64,000 nucleotides of DNA from Neomegalonema sp. (GTDB lineage Bacteria; Pseudomonadota; Alphaproteobacteria; Rhodobacterales; Rhodobacteraceae): contig JALEGB010000044.1 in NCBI GenBank assembly GCA_022760355.1, positions 1-64,000 on the forward strand, in the 5' to 3' direction. How positions within the stretch are numbered: position 1 is the first letter of the stretch; every line of letters begins with the position of its first letter. The notes beneath the pieces are model-generated. The model saw only the letters and a program-made list of their open reading frames with translations. It did no database searches and was not told where the DNA came from. The position numbers and the translations under genes are program-made. Below, piece after piece: positions 52,299 through 64,000 of the stretch.

Positions 52299-52835
52299 AT
52301 GTCCAAGCGGTGGTACGCCGTCAGCGTCCTGTCGAATTTCGAGAAGAAGGTCGAAGAGGCTATCAAGGACGGCGTTGCTCAAAATGCGCTTGAAGACGTG
52401 ATTGTTCAGGTCGTGGTGCCGACAGAGACGGTGCCGGAAATGCGTCGCGGCAAGAAGGTGATGGCGGAGCGGCGGTTTATGCCGGGCTATGTGCTTGTTC
52501 ACGCCGATCTGACGGATCGGGCCTATCACCTGATCAAGGATACGCGCAATGTGATCGGTTTCCTGGGTCCCCAGGGAAAACCCGCGCCAATGCGCGACGA
52601 TGAGGTTGCGCGGATGCTCAATCAGGCCGAGGAGTCGGCTGAGCGGGTTATGCCGGAAATCTCGTTTGAGATTGGCGAAACGGTAACTGTAACCGATGGG
52701 CCGTTTGAGACCTTCACCGGTCTGGTGGAAGAGGTCGATGTTGAAAATGCGCGGCTTAAGGTGACCGTCTCGATTTTTGGCCGGGAAACCCCGGTCGATT
52801 TGGAATACACGCAGGTTCAGAAGGGCGAAGCCTGA
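52299..52835 (+). CDS. nusG: Transcription antitermination factor NusG
   Basis: A 178-residue cytoplasmic factor that binds RNA polymerase and links it to the ribosome and Rho. The NGN domain begins SKRWYAVSVLSNFEKKVEEAI and includes RRFMPGYVLVHADLTDRAYHLIKDTRNVIGFLG. The KOW domain is near residues 125-155 (FEIGETVTVTDGPFETFTGLVEEVD). The start at 52299 is the family start; the upstream frame is not conserved-looking. Confidence 0.96.
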   Translation: MSKRWYAVSVLSNFEKKVEEAIKDGVAQNALEDVIVQVVVPTETVPEMRRGKKVMAERRFMPGYVLVHADLTDRAYHLIKDTRNVIGFLGPQGKPAPMRDDEVARMLNQAEESAERVMPEISFEIGETVTVTDGPFETFTGLVEEVDVENARLKVTVSIFGRETPVDLEYTQVQKGEA

Positions 52836-53029
52836 GGGCGGCGCTGTGAAGTTGTGATGTAGGCCTTCAAAGCCGCTGAGGCTTTGGGGGCGTTCGTCGC
52901 GGGAGGCGAGAGTGTTTGGGCGTTCGCGTCCAAGGGCTCGGACCGCACCGCTCACTTTGCTCCAGATCTAGGAGCGGACGATCCTGCGCCGGCGAGTATG
53001 GGTGGCGTTCAGGGGCGATGGAGGCCGTA

Positions 53030-53458
53030 ATGGCGAAGAAAGTTGTTGGGCAGCTGAAGCTGCAAGTGCCGGCGGGCAAAGCGAACCCGTCGCCGCCGAT
53101 CGGGCCTGCGCTCGGTCAGCGCGGCATCAACATCATGGAATTCTGCAAAGCGTTTAACGCCAAGAGCCAGGAGATGGAGCCGGGGGCGCCTTGCCCGACG
53201 ATCATCACCTACTACGCGGACAAGTCTTTCACCTTTGAAATTAAGACGCCGCCCGCATCTTACTTCTTGAAGAAGGCGGCGAAGCTGAAGTCGGGAAGTC
53301 AAACGCCAGGCCGCGGCACGGCAGGGTCCGTCACCGTCGCACAGCTGCGTGAGATTGCTGAAGCGAAGATGAAAGATTTGAACGCGAACGACGTCGATGC
53401 GGCCATGAAGATCATCATGGGCTCCGCGCGGTCGATGGGCATCGAGGTGAAAGGCTAA
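53030..53458 (+). CDS. rplK: Ribosomal protein L11
   Basis: A 142-residue 50S protein at the GTPase-associated centre, binding 23S rRNA helices 43-44. Signatures are [35 protein letters not shown] and the ending [19 protein letters not shown] lies 5 nt before the ATG. Immediately followed by rplA (3-nt gap). Confidence 0.98.
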   Translation: MAKKVVGQLKLQVPAGKANPSPPIGPALGQRGINIMEFCKAFNAKSQEMEPGAPCPTIITYYADKSFTFEIKTPPASYFLKKAAKLKSGSQTPGRGTAGSVTVAQLREIAEAKMKDLNANDVDAAMKIIMGSARSMGIEVKG

Positions 53459-53461
53459 ATC

Positions 53462-54157
53462 ATGTCGAAGCCAGGAAAACGCATCCGCGCCATCCGCGAA
53501 GCCGTTGGTGAAACGGCTCTGGTCTCGGTCGAAGAGGCGGTAAAGCTCGTTAAGCAGCACGCTACTGCGAAGTTTGACGAGACAATCGAGATTTCGATGA
53601 ATCTAGGCGTTGATCCGCGCCATGCGGACCAAATGGTGCGCGGCGTCGTCAGCCTGCCAAGCGGCACCGGCAAAAGCGTGCGCGTCGCCGTGTTCGCCCG
53701 CGGTCCGAAGGCGGATGAGGCGAAAGAGGCCGGCGCAGATATCGTTGGCGCTGAAGATCTGATGGAGACCGTCCAGGGCGGCACAATCGATTTTGACCGT
53801 TGCATCGCCACGCCTGACATGATGCCGATCGTCGGCCGTCTGGGTAAGGTGCTTGGTCCGCGCGGCCTGATGCCGAACCCAAAAGTCGGCACGGTGACGA
53901 TGGACGTCAAAAAAGCGGTTGAGGACGCGAAGGGCGGCCAGGTCCAGTTCCGCGTTGAGAAGGCTGGCATCATCCATGCGGGTGTTGGCAAGGCGAGCTT
54001 CTCCGAGGAAGCGCTGAGCAAGAACGTCCTCGCATTCATCGATGCGGTGACTAAAGCGAAGCCGAGCGGCGCAAAGGGTGCATATGTCAAGAAAGTATCG
54101 CTTTCTTCGACGATGGGGCCGGGAATTTCGCTCGACATTTCTTCGGTTGCGTCGTAA
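53462..54157 (+). CDS. rplA: Ribosomal protein L1
   Basis: A 231-residue 50S stalk protein. [39 protein letters not shown] and [22 protein letters not shown] are diagnostic. In bacteria L1 represses translation of the L11-L1 mRNA by binding its leader, so self-control of rplKA is expected; the leader site itself was not identified here. Confidence 0.98.
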   Translation: MSKPGKRIRAIREAVGETALVSVEEAVKLVKQHATAKFDETIEISMNLGVDPRHADQMVRGVVSLPSGTGKSVRVAVFARGPKADEAKEAGADIVGAEDLMETVQGGTIDFDRCIATPDMMPIVGRLGKVLGPRGLMPNPKVGTVTMDVKKAVEDAKGGQVQFRVEKAGIIHAGVGKASFSEEALSKNVLAFIDAVTKAKPSGAKGAYVKKVSLSSTMGPGISLDISSVAS

Positions 54158-54171
54158 ATAGCCACCGAATC

Positions 54172-54196
54172 GGCGCGCTGGTTTCAGCGCGCCTTT
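54172..54196 (+). terminator. Stem-loop after rplA
   Basis: A perfect 9-bp stem (GGCGCGCTG 54172-54180, CAGCGCGCC 54185-54193) with 4-nt loop GTTT and three T, 14 nt past the rplA stop. It is a terminator or an RNA-processing stem between the rplKA and rplJL transcripts. Confidence 0.7.
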
Positions 54197-54575
54197 AGCA
54201 GTTTCTTGCTCCGCTTTGTCGGGGTGAGGAGCCGGGAATATAGATCCAGCATCTGATCCCGTTTTGAGATGCGAGCGCGCAGATCGTCGATCGGCGCTTA
54301 ATTCGGTCGGAGCGCCGGTCGAGTTCGCACAGGCGGGGGACGTCGCGGAGTTCCGGCGGAAGATCCAGCGCGCATTTGCGTTGCTGCTTGATCAGCCCGC
54401 ATACGCTTCACGCTCCCCATGCTTTGAGAGACGCGCCTCCGGGCGAGCCGTTGTCGGTCTTATTTGGCCGTCGTCGGTTCCGGTGGCGTTCGATCGCGGC
54501 CTCCCTTGTGGCGGTCGCGTTGGGCGAGCCGCGCCATCCCTGGGGGCGGTGCGGATTTGAAATTGGGAGCGAGTT
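54197..54575 (+). promoter_or_regulatory. rplJ leader region
   Basis: 379 bp upstream of rplJ without a convincing gene. In other bacteria this leader folds into an L10(L12)-binding structure for autoregulation, and a similar role is likely here by position. I did not identify the kink-turn motif. Confidence 0.45.
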
Positions 54576-55127
54576 ATGGACAGAGCCCAAAAAGCCCAAG
54601 CCGTCGAAGATCTCGGCCGGATTGTCGAAGACTCCGGTGTGATCATTGTCGCGCATTACGCCACCATGTCCGTTCCGGAACTGGAGGCGTTGCGCGGTAA
54701 AATGCGTGAGCAGCAGGCAACCTTCAAAGTGGCGAAAAACCGCCTGATGAAGATTGCGCTCGAAGGCAAGCCGGAAGCGGCGGCTGCTGATCTGTTCAAG
54801 GGACAGACCGGCATCGCCTTTTCGAAAGATCCGGTTGCTGCGGCCAAGGTGACGACTGCATACGCCAAGGAGAACGATAAATTCGTGATCCTGGGCGGCG
54901 CGCTGGGGGGGCAGTTTCTGACCCCGGACGCGGTCAAGGCGTTGGCCGACATGCCGTCGATCGAAGAGCTGCGCGCAAGGCTGCTCGGGGCGTTCAAGGC
55001 GCCGCTCGCCAAGATGGCGGGCGTGGCCAAAGCGCCTCCGCAGAAGATGGCGGGCGTCGCCAAAGCTGTTCCGGGCAAGCTGCTCGGCGTGCTGAAGGCG
55101 TACGAAGCGAAACTGAACGAAGGCTAA
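54576..55127 (+). CDS. rplJ: Ribosomal protein L10, with extended repeat tail
   Basis: A 183-residue protein that anchors L12 dimers at the base of the 50S stalk. The N-terminal domain ([27 protein letters not shown], then [17 protein letters not shown]) is typical. The C-terminal helix is made of four 11-residue units: [11 protein letters not shown] (136-146), [11 protein letters not shown] (147-157), [11 protein letters not shown] (158-168), [11 protein letters not shown] (169-179). Units two and three are near identical in DNA as well, 33 bp apart (55011 and 55044), so a recent tandem duplication is likely. Such units bind L12 dimers. Confidence 0.96.
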   Translation: MDRAQKAQAVEDLGRIVEDSGVIIVAHYATMSVPELEALRGKMREQQATFKVAKNRLMKIALEGKPEAAAADLFKGQTGIAFSKDPVAAAKVTTAYAKENDKFVILGGALGGQFLTPDAVKALADMPSIEELRARLLGAFKAPLAKMAGVAKAPPQKMAGVAKAVPGKLLGVLKAYEAKLNEG

Positions 55128-55209
55128 TCCGGCGCAGCGATCGGGGGGCGTTGAAACGAGCCCCGGACCGATCGTGGGGGCGTCGCATGGAATATCTGGA
55201 GCGAGTAAA

Positions 55210-55608
55210 ATGGCTGATCTCGAGAAAATTGCTGAAGAGCTGTCGAACCTGACCGTCCTGGAAATCTCCGAGCTGGCGAAAATGCTCGAAGACAAATGGG
55301 GCGTTGAAGCTGCAACCGGCGGCGGCGGCATGATGATGCCAATGGCGATGCCTGGCGCAGCGGCTGCTGGCGACGCTGGCGCGCCTGCGGAAGAGAAGAC
55401 CGAGTTTGACGTTATCCTGGTTGCGGCCGGCGATAAGAAAATCAACGTCATTAAAGAGGTTCGCGCCATCACCGGCCTGGGCCTGAAAGAAGCAAAAGAG
55501 CTGGTTGAGGCTGGCGGCAAGGCTGTCAAAGAGGGCGCGCCTAAGGCTGAAGCCGAAGAGATCCAGAAGAAACTGGAAGACGTGGGCGCGAAAGTCGAGC
55601 TCAAGTAA
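55210..55608 (+). CDS. rplL: Ribosomal protein L7/L12
   Basis: A 132-residue stalk protein that recruits translation factors. N-terminal dimerisation helix ([32 protein letters not shown]), a flexible Ala/Met/Gly hinge, and the conserved C-terminal domain ([38 protein letters not shown]). Start at 55210 with GGAG upstream. A strong terminator follows 34 nt later. Confidence 0.98.
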   Translation: MADLEKIAEELSNLTVLEISELAKMLEDKWGVEAATGGGGMMMPMAMPGAAAAGDAGAPAEEKTEFDVILVAAGDKKINVIKEVRAITGLGLKEAKELVEAGGKAVKEGAPKAEAEEIQKKLEDVGAKVELK

Positions 55609-55642
55609 GCCGATTCGTTTCATTGAAACGAGCGCTAAGAGG

Positions 55643-55674
55643 CGCGCGGTCCTTGCTGGGGCCGCGCGTTTTTT
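55643..55674 (+). terminator. Terminator or attenuator between rplL and rpoB
   Basis: CGCGCGG (55643-55649) pairs with CCGCGCG (55662-55668), extended by CC/GG pairs across one mismatch, with six T at 55669-55674. In many bacteria partial termination here sets the ratio of L12 to RNA polymerase. Confidence 0.88.
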
Positions 55675-55991
55675 GTTGTCAAGTTTGCTTCGAGGTCGGA
55701 TTACGGGCCGGGCCGCGTCGGACAATCACAAAAATGTGATCGATTGTTTCAGAAAAACAGGTTGAAAAATGCGCCAAAGGTCTGCTTGGGGGCTTCACAA
55801 TTCGTAGAAGCCTTGTTAGTTAGTGCGGGTGACACGGATTTACCAGAAATTCGAATAAGGCGGCAAACGCTGTGGTCCTTTGAGGAGGGGATCGCGGCGC
55901 ATTTTTGCGTTTCCAAAGTTGGCGGCTTTACTGCGTGCGGAAGGCGACTGCGCGCATATCTTTGGCGACGCTTAGAAAGGCGGGCTTCCAC
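55675..55991. other. rplL-rpoB intergenic region
   Basis: 317 bp. The rpoB frame extends upstream to 55905 but without family similarity. AT-rich stretches at about 55725-55770 could hold an rpoB promoter. No gene seen. Confidence 0.4.
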
Positions 55992-58900
55992 ATGGCGCAA
56001 CTCTTTGCCGGACGCAAGCGCATCCGGAAATTCTTCGGCAAGATCCGCGAAGTCGCGGAGATGCCGAACCTCATCGAGGTTCAGAAGCGCTCCTACGATC
56101 TGTTCTTGCGGTCGGGCGACGCGGCGACCCCGATGGATGACGAGGGCATTCAGGGCGTCTTTCAATCGGTCTTTCCGATTAAAGATTTCAACGAGACGGC
56201 CGTTCTCGAGTTTGTGCGCTACGAGCTGGAAGCGCCAAAATTCGACGTTGACGAATGTCAGCAGCGGGATCTGACCTATGCGGCGCCGTTGAAGGTGACC
56301 TTGCGTCTGATCGTGTTTGAGGTTGACGAGGAAACTGGCGCGAAGTCGGTCAAAGACATCAAAGAACAAGATGTCTATATGGGCGACATGCCGCTGATGA
56401 CGTTGAACGGCACATTTATTGTTAACGGCACCGAGCGGGTGATCGTTAGCCAGATGCACCGCTCGCCGGGTGTTTTCTTCGACCACGACAAGGGCAAGAC
56501 CCATTCGTCCGGCAAGCTGCTGTTCGGCGGCCGGGTAATTCCCTATCGTGGATCGTGGCTCGATTTCGAATTTGACGCCAAAGATATTCTGTACACCCGG
56601 ATTGACCGGCGGCGGAAGCTGCCGGCGACGACATTGCTGTATGCGCTGGGGTTGGATCAGGAAGGCGTCTGTGACTTCTTCTATGATAAAATCATCTACA
56701 CGCGTGACGGCGACGGCTGGGTGACGGATTTCAACGTCGAGCGGCTCGCGGGCACTAAGCCTGATTTCGATATCGTCGACGCTGAAAGCGGCGAGGTCGT
56801 TGCGGAGGCTGGTAAGAAGCTGACGCCGCGGAAGTTGCGCCAGATCGCGGAGTCCGGCGTTTCACGGGTGAAGCTGCCAGACATTGCGGTGATCGGGAAG
56901 TATTCGGCGCGCGACATTATCGACGAGTCGAACGGCCATATCCACGTGGAAGCCGGTGATGAGTTGACCGATGAGCTGGTTCAGCTGCTGCTGGATCAAG
57001 GCGAGACGGACATCGCTGTTCTGGATATCGACGGCCAGAATGTCGGCCCTTATCTGCGCAACACCCTTGCGGTGGACAAGAATGTCGGGCGCGATCAAGC
57101 GCTGATGGACATTTACCGCGTGATGCGTCCAGGCGAGCCGCCAACCCCTGAAGCGGCGGACGCGCTGTTCCAAACGCTGTTCTTCGACAGCGAGCGCTAT
57201 GATCTTTCCGCGGTTGGCCGCGTGAAGATGAATATGCGGTTCGACGGCAAGCGGGGCTTTACGCCGGCGGAAGACACGCATCGCACGCTGCGCAAAGAAG
57301 ACATTCTCGCGGTTGTCGGTGAAATGCTCGACCTGCGCGACGGTCGTGGCGACATTGACGATATTGACCACCTTGGCAACCGGCGCGTTCGCTCGGTCGG
57401 CGAGCTGATGGAAAACCAATATCGCGTCGGTTTGCTGCGGATGGAGCGGGCGATCAAGGAGCGGATGGGCTCGGTCGAGATCGACACGGTTATGCCGCAG
57501 GACTTGATCAACGCGAAGCCGGCTGCGGCGGCGGTGCGCGAGTTCTTCGGAAGCTCGCAGCTCAGCCAGTTTATGGACCAAACCAACCCGTTGTCCGAGG
57601 TGACGCACAAACGTCGCCTGTCTGCGCTTGGCCCTGGCGGTCTGACCCGAGAGCGCGCGGGCTTTGAGGTTCGCGACGTTCACCCGACTCACTACGGGCG
57701 CATGTGCCCGATTGAAACGCCTGAAGGTCCGAACATTGGTCTGATCAACTCGTTGGCGAGTTTTGCGCGGGTGAATCGGTACGGGTTCATTGAGGCGCCA
57801 TATCGTCGGGTTGAGGATGGCCAGGTCACGGATGAGGTCGTGTACCTTTCCGCGCTTGAGGAGCAGCGGCATACGATCGCGCAGGCCAACGCGCGCCTGA
57901 CGCCTGAGGGCGGCTTTCAGAACGAACTCGTCGCGACCCGGAAGGCCGGTGAATTTATGCTGGCCCCGCGGGAGACGGTGACGCTGATCGACGTTTCGCC
58001 AAAGCAGCTCGTATCCGTCGCGGCGTCATTGATCCCGTTCCTGGAAAATGACGATGCGAACCGGGCGCTGATGGGCTCGAACATGCAGCGTCAGGCTGTG
58101 CCATTGCTGAAGGCCGAAGCGCCGTATGTCGGCACTGGTATTGAAAGCAAGGTGGCGCGGGACTCCGGCGCGGCGATCACCGCTCGACGGGGCGGGGTCA
58201 TCGATCAGGTTGACGCAATGCGGATCGTTGTGCGCGTAACCGATGAGATGGAGCCGGGCGATCCGGGCGTGGACATCTATCGCCTGCGGAAGTTCCAGCG
58301 TTCGAACCAAAACACCTGCATCAACCAACGCCCGCTGGTTAACGTTGGCGATCAGGTCGGCGCCGGCGATGTGATTGCCGACGGTCCGTCCACTGATCTG
58401 GGCGAGCTGGCGCTGGGCAAGAACATCCTCGTGGCCTTCATGCCTTGGCAGGGCTACAACTTCGAAGATTCGATCCTGATTTCGGAGCGTATCGTTAAGG
58501 ACGACGTGTTCACATCGGTTCATATCGAGGAATACGAGGTCTCCGCGCGGGACACGAAGCTGGGTCCCGAAGAGATCACCCGCGATATTCCAAATGTTGG
58601 CGAGGACGCCCTGCGCAACCTCGACGAGGCGGGCATCGTCTATATTGGCGCTGAGGTCGGTCCGGGCGATATCCTGGTTGGCAAGATTACGCCGAAGGGC
58701 GAAAGCCCGATGACGCCGGAGGAAAAACTCCTGCGCGCCATCTTCGGCGAGAAAGCGTCCGATGTGCGCGACACGTCGCTGCGCATGCCGCCGGGCGGCT
58801 TTGGCACGATCGTCGAAGTGCGCGTCTTTAACCGCCATGGCGTGGATAAAGACGAACGCGCGATGCAGATCGAGCAGGAAGAGATCGAACGCCTCGCGCG

Positions 58901-60113
58901 CGACCGTGAGGATGAGGTCACCATTCTCGATCGGAACATTTTCGCGCGTTTGCGGAAGTTCCTCGAAGGGCTCGACGCGGTGAAAGGGCCGCGCGGCGTC
59001 CGCGCCGGGCAGACCTTGGATGCTGAGACCTTGGCGTCGCTGCCGGATCACGATCTGTGGAAGATCGTCCTCTCCTCGGACGAGCAGATGTCCGAGATCG
59101 AAGAGCTGCAGCATCAGTACGAAGCGGCCAAGCGGAAGCTGGATCAGCGCTTCGAGGACAAGGTGGAGAAAGTCCGCCGCGGCGATGATCTGCCGCCTGG
59201 CGTTATGAAATCCGTCAAAGTCTTTATCGCGGTGAAGCGGAAGCTGCAGCCAGGCGATAAGATGGCCGGACGCCACGGCAACAAAGGCGTCATCAGCCGC
59301 GTGGTGCCGGAAGAGGACATGCCGTTCCTTGAGGATGGGACGCCGGTTGATATCGTGCTCAACCCGCTTGGCGTGCCAAGCCGGATGAATGTCGGTCAGA
59401 TCCTGGAGACGCACCTGGGTTGGGCGGCTTCGGGGCTCGGCAAAATCGTTGGCCGGTCGTTGGACGAGTATCGCCACCGCGGCGACCTTACGCCTGTTCG
59501 TGAGGCGATGCGGACAGTCTATGGCGATGATGTCTACGACGCCGCCGCCGCCGATATGGATGATCGGGAGCTGCTGGAGGCGGCCGAGAATGTTCGCCGC
59601 GGCGTCCCCTTCGCGACGCCTGTCTTTGACGGCGCCAAAGAGCCGGATATCGATGAGCTGCTGCTGCGCGCAGGCTTCGACGAAACCGCCCAGTCGAAGG
59701 TCTATGACGGCCGCACCGGGGATCAGTTCACCCGGCCAGTCACCGTCGGCTACAAGTACCTGCTGAAGCTGCACCATCTGGTGGATGACAAGATCCACGC
59801 GCGGTCGACCGGCCCATACTCGCTGGTTACGCAGCAGCCTCTGGGCGGTAAGGCCCAGTTTGGCGGTCAGCGGTTCGGCGAGATGGAGGTTTGGGCCCTT
59901 GAAGCGTATGGCGCCGCCTACACGCTGCAAGAAATGCTCACCGTCAAATCGGACGATGTCGCCGGCCGGACGAAGGTCTACGAATCCATCGTCAAAGGCG
60001 AAGATAATTTCGAAGCCGGCGTGCCGGAATCCTTCAACGTTCTCGTTAAGGAGATCCGCTCGCTCGGCCTCAATGTCGAACTTCTCGACAGCGATGAAGG
60101 CGACGACGCCTGA
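55992..60113 (+). CDS. rpoB: RNA polymerase beta subunit
   Basis: A 1373-residue core subunit of RNA polymerase. Signatures along the chain: [13 protein letters not shown] at the start, the rifampicin-pocket region [40 protein letters not shown] with the ancestral residues in place, [41 protein letters not shown], and the C-terminal [27 protein letters not shown] and [32 protein letters not shown]. Length is normal for alphaproteobacteria. GAAAGG precedes the ATG. rpoC follows after 179 bp. Confidence 0.98.
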   Translation: MAQLFAGRKRIRKFFGKIREVAEMPNLIEVQKRSYDLFLRSGDAATPMDDEGIQGVFQSVFPIKDFNETAVLEFVRYELEAPKFDVDECQQRDLTYAAPLKVTLRLIVFEVDEETGAKSVKDIKEQDVYMGDMPLMTLNGTFIVNGTERVIVSQMHRSPGVFFDHDKGKTHSSGKLLFGGRVIPYRGSWLDFEFDAKDILYTRIDRRRKLPATTLLYALGLDQEGVCDFFYDKIIYTRDGDGWVTDFNVERLAGTKPDFDIVDAESGEVVAEAGKKLTPRKLRQIAESGVSRVKLPDIAVIGKYSARDIIDESNGHIHVEAGDELTDELVQLLLDQGETDIAVLDIDGQNVGPYLRNTLAVDKNVGRDQALMDIYRVMRPGEPPTPEAADALFQTLFFDSERYDLSAVGRVKMNMRFDGKRGFTPAEDTHRTLRKEDILAVVGEMLDLRDGRGDIDDIDHLGNRRVRSVGELMENQYRVGLLRMERAIKERMGSVEIDTVMPQDLINAKPAAAAVREFFGSSQLSQFMDQTNPLSEVTHKRRLSALGPGGLTRERAGFEVRDVHPTHYGRMCPIETPEGPNIGLINSLASFARVNRYGFIEAPYRRVEDGQVTDEVVYLSALEEQRHTIAQANARLTPEGGFQNELVATRKAGEFMLAPRETVTLIDVSPKQLVSVAASLIPFLENDDANRALMGSNMQRQAVPLLKAEAPYVGTGIESKVARDSGAAITARRGGVIDQVDAMRIVVRVTDEMEPGDPGVDIYRLRKFQRSNQNTCINQRPLVNVGDQVGAGDVIADGPSTDLGELALGKNILVAFMPWQGYNFEDSILISERIVKDDVFTSVHIEEYEVSARDTKLGPEEITRDIPNVGEDALRNLDEAGIVYIGAEVGPGDILVGKITPKGESPMTPEEKLLRAIFGEKASDVRDTSLRMPPGGFGTIVEVRVFNRHGVDKDERAMQIEQEEIERLARDREDEVTILDRNIFARLRKFLEGLDAVKGPRGVRAGQTLDAETLASLPDHDLWKIVLSSDEQMSEIEELQHQYEAAKRKLDQRFEDKVEKVRRGDDLPPGVMKSVKVFIAVKRKLQPGDKMAGRHGNKGVISRVVPEEDMPFLEDGTPVDIVLNPLGVPSRMNVGQILETHLGWAASGLGKIVGRSLDEYRHRGDLTPVREAMRTVYGDDVYDAAAADMDDRELLEAAENVRRGVPFATPVFDGAKEPDIDELLLRAGFDETAQSKVYDGRTGDQFTRPVTVGYKYLLKLHHLVDDKIHARSTGPYSLVTQQPLGGKAQFGGQRFGEMEVWALEAYGAAYTLQEMLTVKSDDVAGRTKVYESIVKGEDNFEAGVPESFNVLVKEIRSLGLNVELLDSDEGDDA

Positions 60114-60292
60114 CGCAAACGCGCATGGACGCCGAGGGAGAGCCCGCCCTTGGCGTTCGTAAAAGTAAGCCGGTCGGCTTGTCTGGGTTCACGGAATGAG
60201 AAGGCGAACGCCCCGCCGCCGTAGTCCCAAGCCGACTGTCGCAGAATCGCGCCGCTCGCCCCGGCGCGCGATAGTTTGGAGCCCGCCCGCCC

Positions 60293-64000
<3,708 letters not shown>

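Noticed and set aside
58026-59930. 634-codon open frame on the minus strand
   Set aside because: Antisense shadow of rpoB.

Overview
The window is a GC-rich bacterial chromosome segment that reads as an alphaproteobacterium. The evidence is a C4-pathway 5-aminolevulinate synthase (HemA), an AapJQMP general amino-acid transporter, the gene order argS / SPOR protein / nagZ / scpA / scpB, and the order tig-clpP-clpX-lon. I cannot name a genus from the sequence alone. There are no rRNA genes, insertion sequences, prophage genes or CRISPR arrays. Three tRNAs are present: Val(TAC), Gly(TCC) and Trp(CCA).

Layout. 0.1-4.5 kb: hemA on the minus strand with a strong terminator, a small secreted protein, and MarR-like and LysR-type regulators. 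4.8-11.5 kb: the protein quality-control block tig, clpP, clpX, lon. 11.8-17.7 kb: tRNA-Val, then aapJQMP on the minus strand, divergent from a GcvA-like LysR regulator with a candidate operator between them. 17.7-25.1 kb: a glyoxalase-fold protein, argS, a SPOR-domain protein, nagZ, scpA and scpB (the last three overlapping), and a secreted protein. 25.4-28.5 kb: an accessory locus with a small membrane protein, an orphan ParA-type ATPase translationally overlapped by a small basic protein, and a 310-residue protein whose C-terminus may be a divergent TIR-like or nucleotide-binding domain. 28.7-34.4 kb: an ammonium transporter, a secreted trypsin-like protease, a GAF/PAS/GGDEF/EAL protein flanked by two copies of a palindromic element, and a bacterial haemoglobin. 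34.5-44 kb: one-carbon and molybdenum genes (formate dehydrogenase alpha subunit, MOSC protein, formate-tetrahydrofolate ligase) interspersed with secreted proteins and a HlyIII-family membrane protein. 44-51.4 kb: an outer-membrane-like protein, a DUF2125-like protein, ChaC, tRNA-Gly, two related small secreted cationic proteins, and a LuxR-type response regulator whose 3' end overlaps a hybrid histidine kinase. 51.7-64 kb: the information-processing block tRNA-Trp, secE, nusG, rplK, rplA, rplJ, rplL, rpoB and rpoC (cut by the window end).

How the genes work together. Trigger factor, ClpXP and Lon form a folding and degradation unit. AapJQMP imports amino acids. Formate dehydrogenase oxidises formate to CO2, while formate-tetrahydrofolate ligase puts formate into the folate pool. 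ScpA/ScpB serve chromosome segregation, and NagZ and the SPOR protein serve peptidoglycan metabolism. The most unusual items are the ParA-type accessory locus, the paired covarying palindromic elements around the cyclic-di-GMP gene, four 11-residue repeats in the ribosomal protein L10 tail, and two related small secreted Cys-containing proteins.
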